Shown here piece by piece: positions 27,001 to 38,730 of a DNA stretch of 64,000 nucleotides. A program made the translations under genes and the position numbers. This DNA comes from Vanilla planifolia (lineage: Eukaryota; Streptophyta; Magnoliopsida; Asparagales; Orchidaceae). Location of the stretch: NCBI GenBank assembly GCA_023846275.1, contig JAIUJO010000446.1:107001-171000 (forward strand). The letters run 5' to 3'. How positions within the stretch are numbered: the stretch's first letter is position 1; each line of letters begins with the position of its first letter. The notes under the pieces are model-generated. The model searched no databases and was not told the origin of the DNA. It was given only the letters and a program-made list of their open reading frames with translations.

Positions 27001-27349
27001 AAATCATAAGGAATCTTTGCTCATTGAATTGTTTTGAATTTTTATCTCATAGATATTATAACATATGACAAATGGTGGAACAATAAATTCTCAATAGCTA
27101 TTGAATTTGTATGACTACACTTCCATCGATGAAGATGCATTTCATGAATCATGATATTGGGTTTGTTAAACGCCAAGATTCATTACAAAGGGGTTCCATA
27201 AGATTCATTTGAGAGGTCCTATATGCACAAAAAGGGTATTTGTTTATTAATTGAAATTCAACTTCCTTAAGTTGTTATGAAAAGATATTTAGTTAATTAG
27301 GAGCCTCCACATTAATAGAGATATTTTGGAAGGTTGATAATTATTCTAC
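21001..27349. other. Decayed, mostly unassigned repeat DNA
   Basis: About 6 kb without a recognisable gene. The stretch 23,400-23,680 is less AT-rich and holds a 62-codon plus-strand frame (23,574-23,762), hydrophilic at first (SQGESSRPHES, KEKDDSEQNQN) and with no family I can name. Two TTTTAGAATTCTAAA words lie at about 23,240-23,275. Between 24,500 and 26,000 the sequence has the mixed composition of decayed coding DNA, but I could not place any domain with confidence. The last few hundred bases before 27,350 may contain the 3' end of the LINE that follows. Confidence 0.35.
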
Positions 27350-27399
27350 ATTTTTTATGACTTATGAATAATGAAACTAATTAACTCTGAGCTTATCCC

Positions 27400-27960
27400 A
27401 TCCTGAATTGATAGTGAATTTATTATCCTTAGTGAGGGTCAAATAATTGTTACCATCCTTATCTATTTTGCTCCAAGTATCACAAAATACAAAGTAGTAA
27501 GATGATTCTTTATATTTGATTCCAAGTCATTGAGCTTCTTCCACATTTTGTACATCTCATGTATATAAAATAGATAATGTTGAGGTGCAAACTATTTCAA
27601 AAAGCTTTACATTATATACAACATTAAAATTCTTTAATTTGTTTTACTAGTAATCCATACTTTTCATAAGGAAAGCTAATCTTGTTCTAACTAAAAAAAT
27701 GGTGCTTTCTTAACAAATCACTATTGCCCCAAAGAAAATCATTTATTACACTTTCTAAAATATTAATAATATTTTTAAGAAGAAAAGGTATAATTTGATT
27801 TATGAAGTGCTATTAACTAGAGGACATGACTAGCAAGTACTACCTCCCATTGAGAGTAATTTCTTTTTGAATGTTTTGTTAATGTAATGTTCAAAGTGTA
27901 CCACTTATTTCCTACCATCGAATAATGTGCTTCTGAGTTAAGAGATTGGAATGTAGTATC
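27400..27960 (-). pseudogene. L1 RT C-terminal region
   Basis: On the minus strand a KLLSMGG word matches the K-x-L-S-x-G-G-R block of L1 ORF2. It is followed by a SHVL-like word, a Phe-Leu-rich helix (YLFFLKILLIF), an FFGAI word matching the F-L-W-G block, a KSMDY word at the K-G-G-L-G position, and FNVVYNVKLF matching the N-x-A-L-x-x-K block. After this, TKDNKFTINSGWDKLR fits the G-x-F-(S/T)-(V/I)-x-S block that precedes the zinc-binding C-terminal region. Several stops and frame changes separate the words. Confidence 0.7.
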
Positions 27961-28199
27961 TTTTCTGAAGCAGGAGCTCCTTGTCAATATTCTACAAACT
28001 TGATGTGCCCTAGATTAGAGAAGAATAACTTGATATTTTTGATTTAGTGATTATCACCTCTTAAGAAGAGTAAAAGACAATCTACAAAGCAAAATTGGCA
28101 CTTTGGTGGCAACCATTTGGTGTGGCCTTGTGCTTTGCTTTACCTTGCATATGTTGATTGTTTAAACCTCTTGTTAGTTCTTTCGCTACAATGTGGAGA

Positions 28200-28440
28200 A
28201 GAAATAAGGAAAGAGATTTACCATGCTTTACCCAATGGGAGAGTTAATTGGAACAATTTCATTTCCTGTTAATAATGACTGAAAACCAACTCATGTTATA
28301 GATAATCTATACTAGATTAATAAATTAACTATTTAAGTTCAACTTGTGTAGTACATGTTTCCCACAACATATATTATTGAGCACATTCTTAAAGTCTAGC
28401 TCAATAATAAAGCCATTAGCTTTGGTCTTCTCATTTAAAT
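28200..28440 (-). pseudogene. L1 RT palm region
   Basis: The minus strand reads GFIIELDFKN, then NICCGKHVLHKLNLNS, a stop, FINLV, a stop, IIYNMSWFSVIINRK, and then LSHWVKHGKSLSLFL. These match in order the L1 blocks F-x-x-K-(L/I)-D-F-x-K-A-Y-D, x-W-x-F-L, I-x-x-x-(F/Y)-S-(V/I)-x-(I/V)-N-G and G-(L/V)-R-Q-G-x-P-L-S-P. The catalytic Asp of the first block is still present, while the usual A-Y-D has changed. The F-A-D-D block would lie near 28,110-28,140 but is too decayed to identify securely. Confidence 0.75.
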
Positions 28441-29439
28441 TATGAAGCTACTGTTATGAAAGTTTGATTTCTTATGTAGGTAAGATATCTTAAGTGATTT
28501 CTGCTTCATTGGCAAAAGTTGATGGCTCCATTGAGATGATGGTAGGTAGGAAACACTATAGGCTAACTACCAACAACTTAGAATATTTTGGGAAACTATA
28601 ACAAAATTGTCATAAAGTCTTTGAAAAGTGCTCTGTAATTAGTCTTCAAAAGGAAAATTAAATTAGCACTACCATGTCCTTTTTGATGTGGCTATCAATA
28701 AGAAAATAATTCACAGCATCATAAATGTCATCTTGAAATATGGGCCAACAATGCTTGTAAAACAATACATTAAACCCACCTAATCTATAAGCATATAAAG
28801 AATCATTAAAAAAATATTGTTTTCGTATTTTCTCCTTTTAAGTAGCTGAATTAGAATCATATTACATTTTAGTGAGTCTAAGCATCATAAATCAAAGCAC
28901 CTCTGATTTTTCTTTGTAGGGACTAGTGAGACATCAAGCAATTCACAACAATTTGGTAATTAAAGCCTTCTCCATGACCCAACTCCTACTTGGATATTCT
29001 ATTTTTTTATATTACCCTTCATTTGCTTATTATTGAATATTGTGGGGATGACATTTGTGTTTGCATCACCATTCCTAAGATGCACTGTACTATCCTTTAA
29101 ATCTTCTCTACTTCATGCAGTAGCACCCATTACATCATGTAGAGGTTCAACTTAGAAATGCACTAGTTTTTTTTCAAACTTGGAGCCTTTTGAGGGTTGG
29201 CTACTATATGTCTCATTAATATTTGTTATTATTATCTTTGTATGGATCAATACAGTAGACCTTTGTTTATTACATATTTCTATTTTTATTAGTCCACAAA
29301 TTTTTTTACATTTATAGCTTATTTCACATAATTTAAGGAACAAATGGAAACTATTTGGGAATTTTTATCTTATAACCAGTATATTCCCTTCAACTATCCC
29401 ACAAATCAAAAAGTACAAAATTTGCTTGAAAATTTATTT

Positions 29440-29840
29440 AAAAAGGGATAAAATTTATTTTTGGTCTTTTTTTGTTATCTTCCTCCTCTGTCAACTATTG
29501 TTAACATCACCATTAGCACTGACTCATTCACCCGTACAAACTCTCTTCAATCTGCATTAACCCCAAAGTGGACCCAAAGTGTCAGTGCATCTCAACCGAT
29601 GTTACTCGCTAAAATTCGAACCCAAAGTGATACTGATCCACCTGTGTCACACTCTGTGTTGCCTATTACCTCACCTTTCTCCATTACTACTGCTCAAAAT
29701 GCATGTGCTTGTTTAGGAACAGATTATAATAATTAATTCTGTAGCTTTTCAAAAAGTTTTTTTTTAATTTTTTGGTAAAATTCTTGATATTTATCTCTTA
29801 ATTTGTTGCGGCTTTTAGAATTCTAAAATGTTTTATGGAA
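29440..29840 (+). other. G+C-richer island with a 91-codon frame
   Basis: This stretch stands out as markedly less AT-rich than its surroundings and keeps several CpG sites. The plus-strand frame at 29,461-29,736 encodes 91 residues rich in Ser, Thr, Pro and Ala (for example TDPPVSHSVLPITSPFSITT), with no domain I recognise. It begins with AAAAAGGGATAAAATTTATTTTTGG-like text, resembling ends of some plant DNA transposons, and lies inside the minus-strand LINE between its linker and RT regions. It may be a younger insertion or captured DNA. I cannot say that the peptide is made, and no promoter or splice site is evident. Confidence 0.4.
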
Positions 29841-30272
29841 TTCCAATTCTAAAAAGTATCACATAGTATTCTTAAATGTCTTCTCCAAACATCTCCTCAA
29901 TTTTAGAAACCATGGTTCATTCATCTTAAGACTTTTTACTTCTAACCATGATAACTCATCTATAACTCTTTGATGTTTTTTATCTTCTCCATAACTGTTA
30001 TTCTTCCTCTTCAATCTTCTAAAATATATTACCAAATTAAGTTTTACTCCATTCATTAAGTTGGGCTTTAGCTCTTTTCAACATACAAACTAGGGCCTAC
30101 ATTCCTCACCTAGAAATGAGAAGACTACTATTTTGAGCAATAACTTGAGAGAATCATATACTTCTTAACCAAGTTCTTCGGAATCAAAGTTGTCTAAAAT
30201 CATATTTAATTACTAATGAGGAAATGATTAGTAATAGTGATTTATACAAGAACTTATTCATATGTTGTGCCA

Positions 30273-30479
30273 CTATTTTAGGAGGGATTTAAGAAAATCA
30301 TAATTTAATATGGTTCTATCCACAAGAATCATCTTTATATTTTTGAACCTTAGCAAAGACATTTGACTATCCTGTCCATTTAGAAAAGACAAATTGGTCT
30401 CCACCATTAATCTTAAATCCATCCAAAAATCTATTCTATTAATAAAGGAGTTGTTGTCATACACAAAAAGATAACACAT
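30273..30479 (-). pseudogene. L1 endonuclease-like fragment
   Basis: A 68-codon minus-strand frame reads VYDNNSFINRIDFW, then NLSFLNGQDSQMSLLRF. This resembles the L1 endonuclease stretch V-Y-G-P-N-x-x-x-x-R-x-x-F-W followed by W-x-x-x-G-D-F-N, where Asp and Asn form part of the active site of the AP-endonuclease-like fold; here the motif reads GQDSQ instead of GDFN. Its place upstream of the linker and RT pieces on the same strand supports the call. It is short and degenerate, so confidence is moderate. Confidence 0.5.
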
Positions 30480-30500
30480 GATTTACGTATCACCACGTGA

Positions 30501-33500
30501 AGAAAATATTCCCAATTTTCAATTTTTAACATTATATGTACCAAAACAAAAACACTTATACACTGTTAGAAATGTTGCTTCACAATAATAAAAATTTAGT
30601 CTCTTGTAAAGGATGTCCAATAATATTTAGTCAAGATTCCATGCAATAATGGTTTTTTGAAAAAAAAATTATGTAATGAAAATTTTCCCAAATATTATTG
30701 AAGTAACTCTAGAAAAACATTCTCAATGGTTCAATGTAAGCAAGAAAAAAGTTCTAAACCCTTCTATGTAAGAAATGGGGAGATGAGATACTTCCAATTA
30801 GGGAAGTAATAAGTAATGTGAAACTTCAAACTTTGGTAGCCATCAATATATAAGAAAAAATCAGCACCCCATTATTGCATGGAATCTTTCTAAAGATTAT
30901 AATATCTTACGTAAGATTTTTAGAAAAATTGACCAAAACATGGACTAGAGCCCCATGGAGCTTTGTTAAGGGTATTGTCATAGAAATATTTTTAATGACT
31001 TGCTAACTATTAACTTGATTGAGGATAAGGCCTACTTATTATCCAAGTTGATTAGACGGTGTTCCAATAAGATCCAAAGTAGTTAGTATTGAGCTTAAAA
31101 GTTGGAAACATTTGAAGAGCCACATTTAAATAACTACAACTTTCCAAATATTTTACATCCAACAACCAATGTTTTTCAATTGTGGTGAAAATATTAAAAG
31201 CCAATGCTTACCTCTTCACCATAGATTCTAAGATGCCAATTGTTCAGATATCTTATTCTTTGAAATTCGACATTGGGTCGTTCAGCTAAAAACGTTATCT
31301 ATTAGAGTGAGTTTGAAGGGAGTAACCTTTTTAGAGACATCATCATTTTTAAACATGACCTTCTATTCACCCATTAAAAAAACATTAGCATTATCATGAT
31401 TGGTGTGGATAAAAAACTTTCCTAAGTTCAATATAAAAGAAGGTCCGTGAGGCTAATGCATATTAGATATACCCAATAAGGGAGAGGAGCATTCTTGCAA
31501 GATAATGTCCTTAAAATCATTTTGGAAGTGTCATCATGCTCATAGAAAACTTGAAAAATTCTGTCACCTCACTATCACTTCGATGATTATTTGTGATGTT
31601 CTCTTGAAACTTGTGTCAAAAACAACATTTTTATAATTAAAAATCAAGAATTCTTAAAAAAATCAAATTAATCCTTATGAATGATTAATTTAAAGTTTTA
31701 TTAAATGGAAATTTTTACTCAAAATTATTATTTTCCTTTGTTTATTGTTTAAGCTTGGTTTCATGTCCTCTATGCTATTAACTCTTCGTTTCAAATATCA
31801 ACTTGTTTGCTTATGCTTCATTAATTTCCTTCCTTTTAATTTTCTCCATGTAGTTCATTTGAGTTTTGTACATTGAACCTAAGAAAATGTGACCTTTGCA
31901 TCATATCAACCATGCTTCATTAATAGAGAGTGAATTATTAAGAAAAAAATTTCTCACAAAAATTTTTAAAGAAAATGTTTAAAAAATTGATAATAAGGTT
32001 AAATAAATATCTCAAAGTAATTTTGTGAAAATATGAATTTTTATTTAAGAAATATTAATTTCTATTTAATAATTAAATTTTGAGGAAATTATGAAATAGG
32101 ATGATCAACAAAAATTTTAGAGAACACTTAATTGTTGTTTAAGTGATTCCTCTTAAAATAATAAAATCAAAACTATATGTACTCCCAAAAAAACAAGGCA
32201 TAAAAAAATAATGTATATAATCCTTTTGTCAAAAAGTTGGTATGTTAAAATATGAAAATAATTAAATAAAGAAATAAGCTATAATGGCCTTATAATGAAG
32301 TAAGATTTGTAGAAAGAGGAAAGGAATTTGGAAATTAAAATATGTACATAGTCATTGCTACACTTGAGAAATGCTCAACAAGGCACTATTTCAAACTAAT
32401 AAAATAGAAAAAGTGAAAAAAAGAGCTTTGTTGTTTTAAAGAAGGAATGTCAAGTTGGCAAAAAAGGACAATGTATAAAGATAATGATGAGCACTAGCTA
32501 CTAAAAGCTTTAACGTCACTACTTTAAATTTTTCTTTAGAATTTTTAAAAAATTTTATCAATTTATTTTCATCAATCATTACCCAATTTATAATCTTTTC
32601 TAATGGTTAAAAGTATTTACTAAACTAACCATTTGATGTTTTTGGTTGATAAATATTTTATTAATTAAAGCCTTAATATTATTTAAAAAAAATTTATAAA
32701 AACTAGTAAATATTAGTTAAAATAGTCGTTTCATAGGAGTTAACTGGTTAAAAGAATCTTGGAACATTGGATTGTGAAAATTACACAAATGGCTAGTTAA
32801 GAATATACTAGAGTAGTTTAGGTATTTGGATTTCATATGAATTGTTAAATCTGAAGCATGATCTAATGACTATTTAATTTTACTTATAGATTAAATGGAG
32901 GCCATGCAACCATTTAATGGAGTGATCAAACATTTAGTAGAATTAATGCTTAAAAATGTGATTGTGGCAGTGATCAATTGATTGTAAAATTGCATGATTA
33001 GATAGCTCACATTACTACTACAATTTAGAATTAGCTATAAGGAAAGATGCTTTAAGTTCATCTCCTACATGATGTATTTACTCTTATTTTTTCTCCATAT
33101 AAGGCATTTTGTTTACATTAGAAATAGTTTTTTTCTAGGATTACTTCCACCATGTTTATTTAACATGATTAACTGATTTATAAATGTAGAGAGTAATGCC
33201 TTGATTCAAGATACTTTCATCTTTGTTAGGATTGATGCATTAATTTAATTATTGTAGGGAAGGTGTTCAACATTAACACTCTATGCCTAAAAAATTGTTA
33301 CATAGGTTTATAATAGTTGATTCGAGTGGAATTGGTTTTTTTTTTAATTTTTAAATTTAATTAATTACTATGGGAACAAAAATAATAATAGTTAAGAAAA
33401 CTGATACTTAAGTTGATCATGGTATGATTATAAAACATATTAAAAACTAAAATATTTTTTTAAGTTAATTAATTTAAATTTCAATTTATTCTTTATAACT

Positions 33501-33911
33501 TTCATAGATTACTTAAATTAAGCTTTTATTTTAAAAAAATTAAAATTCTTAAAATTTAATTCAAAATATATCTTTTGTGACCTACCATCCTTAGGGTTTG
33601 ATATTTACTACTCTTCTTCTTTATAGGTCAATGACAAAAAATCTTTCTTTTAGAAGTTCTTAATGTCTCTTGAAGGTCCTCTTCACCACTTATCTAGATA
33701 AAATATATCCAAGCTTTATGGTTATGTTCAAACCTCACATAATTGGGTTATCATCATTAAACTCTCTTTGATCCTCCCTCGTGTGATTGAGATAACAACA
33801 TTCACAATTTTATAATATAACAAAAGTAAACCTTTAAAATTGAAAATAAACTTGGAATATATATATTCAATCGATCATATAACTACATTTTTTAATAAAA
33901 ATGATACAATT
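30501..33911. other. Decayed DNA upstream of the LINE
   Basis: The minus strand from 31,600 to 30,500 could hold the 5' part of the LINE, but no ORF1 or start of the endonuclease could be read with confidence. At 31,927 a GAGTGAATTATTAAGAAAAAAATT start, written here as two words (GAGTGAATTATTAAG and AAAAAATTTCTCAC), recalls the start of repeat A at 823, so a third, poorer LTR-like piece may begin there. From 32,500 to 33,600 the composition is AT-rich, with many GATCAATTGATT-like words. No gene was found. Confidence 0.35.
30633..30888. repeat. Perfect 20-bp inverted repeat, 256 bp end to end
   Basis: AAGATTCCATGCAATAATGG at 30,633-30,652 returns as its exact reverse complement at 30,869-30,888. 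In DNA this decayed, a perfect 20-bp inverted match only a few hundred bases apart is notable. It could be the terminal inverted repeats of a small MITE-like element, with 216 bp between them. I see no clear target-site duplication and no second copy of the unit, so the assignment is open. Confidence 0.45.
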
Positions 33912-33997
33912 GTACACACATAATATACACACACAGAGACATACATACACGCACGCACACAAACATACACACACAAATATATACACACACACACACA
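33912..33997. repeat. CA-rich microsatellite
   Basis: An imperfect run of TACACA, CACACA, CATACA and CACGCA units fills this stretch, ending with a clean (AC)n run of about ten units. It is flanked by AT-rich DNA without genes. Confidence 0.9.
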
Positions 33998-36900
33998 TTT
34001 CATTTTTCCTTAGCTTAACTCTCAAATGATTTTACACTATCAAACATAAGTTTTTTAATAGAATGATGAGTGTAGCAAAATTCTGAAAAATCACATTATC
34101 ATATTGTACTTGCTAGTTCCAAGAAAAATATTATCAAGCAAAGAATCTAGCAATTTCTCTCATTTGCAAGACCAAAACACGTGCAAAATATCTATAAATT
34201 CAAAAAAAGCACACAATTCTAATCTAATCTAAGGAAGTATCATGAATAACTATCAAAGTTGATAAAAAAAAATAATTAGTAAGCACCAAGTCTCATAAGA
34301 TAATCTGATATAGTCCTATATCCAATAAAATATAGTTGATGAGAAATAAGTACCAGATCAATTATTATTGAAGATAAAATAAATAAAATGGGTTATCCAA
34401 CTAATTCACTAGCTCAAACAATGTGTAGCTCAATTATTACTCAAATTTTAACAAATTGGTCTTGATATAAAATAGAGAGCTAGGTGGTTCAACAAGGAAT
34501 CTTTGAGCCATACAATAGAACTATTATACACTAACACAAAATATGAATGTAACAATGGAATGAATCTTATGAATGAATGACATCAATTTCTAACTAACCA
34601 AATGATATAGCCATCTACTAACTAATTCAATATATATTTCATTACTTAGTGACTAATCGAATACATAGCATCCACTTCATGATATAATATAATTTCTTAT
34701 CCATAGGAATCTTGAAAGGCTATGTCATCTTTTCTAATAATGTAATCTAGAATTTGACTTCGTAATGAGAATCACATGGGCATTCATGTAGGATTCTAAG
34801 AGTCTTTAAGAACCACAACTCCAATATAACAAAGCACATCATTGGATTTCTTATAGGACAAATATGTAATTATTCCCTTTTGGGACTATTCATACAATGG
34901 CTTCTTACAAATGCTAGAGGTTCCTATCATGATATGTGACACTCCAACTATATGCTTAACCATTGACATTTAAATGAAACCAAGCCAAGTGAGTAGGGTA
35001 ACTAACATATCTATCTCCATAGTGAGTGTTGATAATTTAGAGTCTACTATATCTAATGGCCTTAGGGTTCCTACTAAATCATAATTCAACTAACTATAGT
35101 TTCTTAGCCCTTTTTTCTTAAATTTAATTTTACACATTTTTTTTGGACCTTTCCTATCTAAGATAACCAGAGAGTTCATATTGATTGGCTTTTAACCTTA
35201 GATTCTATATTTAACTTATTAGTAGTACAAATAAGTCTCGATTCGTGCGAGTATCACTAGTGACCCATATGATCCTTAGGAAATCTAAAGTCATTGTAAT
35301 GATCATAAAGTCTCTTTTAAGCCTCCACACTTTTCTCAGATCACCATCGAGTGTGTCATCATGTGACTTAAGAGCCTAAATAGAATTACTTGTGGTATTA
35401 CCCAAATAGCCTTGTTCAACCCAAGGGGTAGCCAGCAACTTTACCATATTACTTGCATGGCCAAACCTGCCTTATTCCTAGATCTTCCACCTTCTTTCAA
35501 TGCCTCGGTCGATAACTTAGCTAGCCAAAGCTTAATTTTCGTTGTTCATAAAGGTTCACAAATGGTATTCCATGAGTCTATCTTTTGTTATAGATTCCTT
35601 TTCTATAACTTTTTTCCTATGTCATTGAGCATGGTTCCAAGGCTATGCATACCTTACATATTCATATCCAAGAACTTTAATGTCACAATTTGACAAAGCT
35701 AATGTTTATGAATTACCCTTAAAACCTTTACCATAACGTCTAAATTTAACCTTAATAGTTTAAGTCATAAACAAACTCTTCGGTTGCTAACCATATCCCT
35801 ACTTAACTTAGCCTTCTTTTAAGGACTTAAACTAAGCCCTCCAAGAATTTCTAACAAGTAACAAGAATCACACATATCTTATAATACATTTAGGTTCTCA
35901 TGAGGGTTGAAACAATGCCTCCAATAACTCATCCAAAACCATGGTTCCATGCTTCACAAGTAGACCATAAACAAAAGAATGGTTGGCAACAACATCATCT
36001 AGAGTTTTTAATTTATTTTCAAATGTCTTTAAATTGTTTATTACTTAATCTATGGTATAACCTATATCAAATTACATTTCAAGTTATGATTCAATGTAGG
36101 ATAAGGATGTTGATGTAATAAATTCTATTATCTATTGTGCCCAATAAATGTTTGCTACATTGAAAGGAATACAAAATTTTCATATTACCATGTCACTACC
36201 CTCATGATGAAACAATTACTCATAGTTTACGACATTATAAATTTTCACAATTGGCTTTAAATTTTTTCTTCAGTGACTACCAAATTACAAAAATACATAA
36301 CTATCAGATGTAATTTGGTAACTTTAGGATTTATTGGACTAGATGCAGGTCAACAACAAGGAAATGGAAATAGAAGAATTTGTCAATGGTGTTGCTACAA
36401 CACTCTATCATATATAATAAGATAAGAATAACAAACTATACAAGAAGTTGGCACTCTCTTCTACTTCCATGATCAAAATTTTCTCCTAGATGTTTTGCAA
36501 TGTAGGAATTTTCCTGTAAGGAACTTTTAGAGCAACAACAACCTACATACGCTACAAGTTATTTCACAATATATGTTTACCACTGTCTTGGCTAGCTAAG
36601 GTCAACACTGAGCCTAGCTATACTGTAAACTATTGTGTATGCAATAGTATAACAATTTAGTTGGAAAATAAATATTTCATTTTACAATTTGTCTAATTCC
36701 CCCACAAATTCCTCACAGCATGGGTGTCGATGTTGGGATTAACTCCTACACTGCTATAATAGCTCACTAGTATTACTAGAAGTACCCTAAAAAGGAAGCA
36801 ATTTAATATGAATCTATTTTTTATGACTTTTTACTCAGTTCAAGTTTACCCACATTTTTTGTGAGACTATGGCATGTCCCTTCCTAAATGTTTTCTTTTG

Positions 36901-37227
36901 CTTTTATTTCAAGGTTATTTGTATTAACATCCATGATGTGATATCTGTAAAGGATTTAGCTACAATTTATCAAATAACAAATGCTAAGAGGAGGAGCACT
37001 TAGCCTAGCATTATAGTGCATTCATCATGTCCCAAAAAAGCAAAGACAAAGAACATAAAAGCAAAGACACATCCACAACCACATGGTTAAACCAAAAAAC
37101 AAAAAGACTAGTAGGGCGTGAATGGTACATTTCACACTAGTTACATTATTGGATCCGCATAGACATGAATTTTTCACACCAATAATCTTTCCAAATTGGC
37201 ACACTTAGGGCTCAAACCTATGACATT
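33998..37227. other. Mixed repeat DNA with less AT-rich stretches, unassigned
   Basis: From 34,700 to 35,900 the sequence is less AT-rich than most of the window and retains some CpG. A 93-codon plus-strand frame (35,412-35,693) and a 72-codon frame (35,900-36,118) occur here, but neither resembles a family I know and both could be chance or element remnants. Near 36,340-36,400 a QQQGNGNRR word followed by CQWC is faintly like a retroelement nucleocapsid region, too weak to call. The segment could be interior sequence of the LTR element whose primer site lies at 37,228-37,240, but that is inference. Confidence 0.35.
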
Positions 37228-37240
37228 GGTTTTGATACCA
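37228..37240 (-). promoter_or_regulatory. Primer-binding-site match (tRNA-iMet type), minus strand
   Basis: The minus strand reads TGGTATCAAAACC, close to the plant LTR-element primer site TGGTATCAGAGCC, which pairs with the 3' end of initiator methionine tRNA to start minus-strand DNA synthesis. It lies directly beside the inner LTR copy at 37,241-38,730, at the edge expected for an element on the minus strand. It belongs to a fossil. Confidence 0.5.
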
Positions 37241-38730
37241 CTTGCATCTTAGAATTTGTGGAATTAAGCATCTAAGGCTTAGATTTATCTTATTCTTATA
37301 TTATTATTCTTAATTTCCTTTATCATATTGATCAATCTAAATATTGTCTCTTCCATGACATATGTTTCATCCCTTAATAGTAATTTTTAGCCATTGAGTG
37401 ATCCATTTTTGATCTCCCTCATTTGGCATGATTGTACACTTCAAGAAATGTTGACGTGGTTAGCATTCAAAGTTAAAAAATTCATTTCTTGGTATAACTC
37501 AATTGACTTCTTCCTAGTTGAAAGTTGCACAGGCATAGTTTGTCCACAATGAAGTTTTAAGAATATTAATAGTAAAAAAGCTAATAAGATCATACTTGGT
37601 GAACTTATCATCCATCTTGCAAAAGGAAGATTTTGTTTCACTTTAGTCTTCCAATATATCAAAAGTGTATTAGACAACTAAATCATCTTACATTATGTAG
37701 ATTCTATAGTCATAGATCATCTACAAGTTTGATTTGAGAGAAATAATACACACGAGATTAATTTGTATACAATAAGAATATAAAAAACGAAACAATAAAC
37801 TCTAGAAACCAAGATATAACCAAAACGAGGCACCAATCAAAGGCAATCTTACCTAAGAGGGGACCAACAGCAACACATGGGTCTGGTTATCTCCCTAGCA
37901 ACATAGAGATGGTCTTCCTGTAAAGGTGTTTGATAAAACTATCTTTGCAAAAATGATAGAGAAATGTAAAGGTGACGTGGATGTTTATTGAAAGCATTAA
38001 AAAACTTTACTATGTCTTACAAACAATCTTGACTAACAACTACTTGTAACATTCGTTAAAACACTTATGAATGCCAAATTGAGAAGAGCACTAAATGCAA
38101 TGATAGGTAGGATTGGAAATTTGAGAAAACATTAAGAAATCAAGTGAAAAAGAATGAAAAAATGCACAAAAATGATGAAGTACAAAAGAATTAATAAAGT
38201 GAAAGAAAAACCATAGTGAAAGAAACCATTATGTAGCTAGGATAGAAAAGTAATTTCATATAATCAAAGCTAAATTAGCATGGTATCTCATCATTCACAC
38301 CTTGCTCCACTGCTCAAAATATTACTACCCTAACAAGTCATGATGTTAGACGTTTGTTATAATCAAAACTTGAACTCAATAAGACACAACAAAATAATGA
38401 ACATTTTGCTCCTACAAAGAACATCCATTTCAAAGGATAGGCTTACCATTTTTTAAATACTCAAGGACAATAGAAGAAAATAGTAAAAGAAATTAAAAAA
38501 TTTGATGTTGGTAGTCAAAATTTATTTCCATATAGATTTCTAAGAAACTATCATTTCATTTAAAAAACTATTTTCTAATAAGCTATTTCCTAAAGTTATG
38601 TTTAAAACAATTTCAAAGAAACTTTTTAAAGTGATATCATTTTGGATCAAAAGTTATGTGGTCAAAGCTATTGCTAAGTAATTTTATAAAATGCTCCATT
38701 TTTTGTTTCAAGCAAACCAAGTTCGCTATG
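37241..38730 (-). repeat. LTR copy of a broken LTR retrotransposon (inner)
   Basis: The part from about 37,765 to 38,730 matches 42,020-42,950 in order and orientation. Shared landmarks are a GAAACC..AGAAA..AGC block, GAAAACATTAAG, AAAGTGAAAAA, an AACCATTATGTAGC/AACAATTATGTGAC pair, AAAGGATAGGCTTACC/AAAGGGTATGCCTCCC and AAATTTGATGT. A primer-site match sits at its low-coordinate edge. The 37,241-37,765 part is less securely paired with the other copy and holds a 78-codon minus-strand frame of unknown nature. Family could be Ty3/gypsy, from the RT relic between the two copies, but this link is inferred. It is old, with many differences between the copies. Confidence 0.6.

Larger units (their letters stand above)
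27350..30500 (-). mobile_element. L1-type LINE relic, minus strand
   Basis: Three ORF2-type pieces occur on the minus strand in collinear order: an endonuclease-like piece near 30,500-30,270, an RT palm near 28,440-28,200 and the RT C-terminal region near 27,960-27,400. A basic linker-like open frame at 29,859-30,056 (FRRLKRKNNSY, VIDELSWLE) falls where L1 elements have the endonuclease-to-RT linker. In a living element ORF2 nicks the target and reverse-transcribes its own RNA at the nick. This copy has many in-frame stops and frameshifts. It is also interrupted near 29,440-29,840 by a G+C-richer segment. I could not fix the 5' end, the ORF1 region, the poly(A) end or a target-site duplication. 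Confidence 0.75.

Noticed and set aside
35412-36118. Two plus-strand frames (93 and 72 codons) in a less AT-rich stretch, considered as a small gene
   Set aside because: No family resemblance, no splice or promoter evidence, and they lie in repeat-like surroundings. Kept only as part of an unassigned region.
36300-36800. Possible plus-strand copia nucleocapsid and protease region
   Set aside because: The CQWC word is isolated and the surrounding sequence does not follow gag or protease patterns. Orientation also conflicts with the minus-strand primer site nearby.
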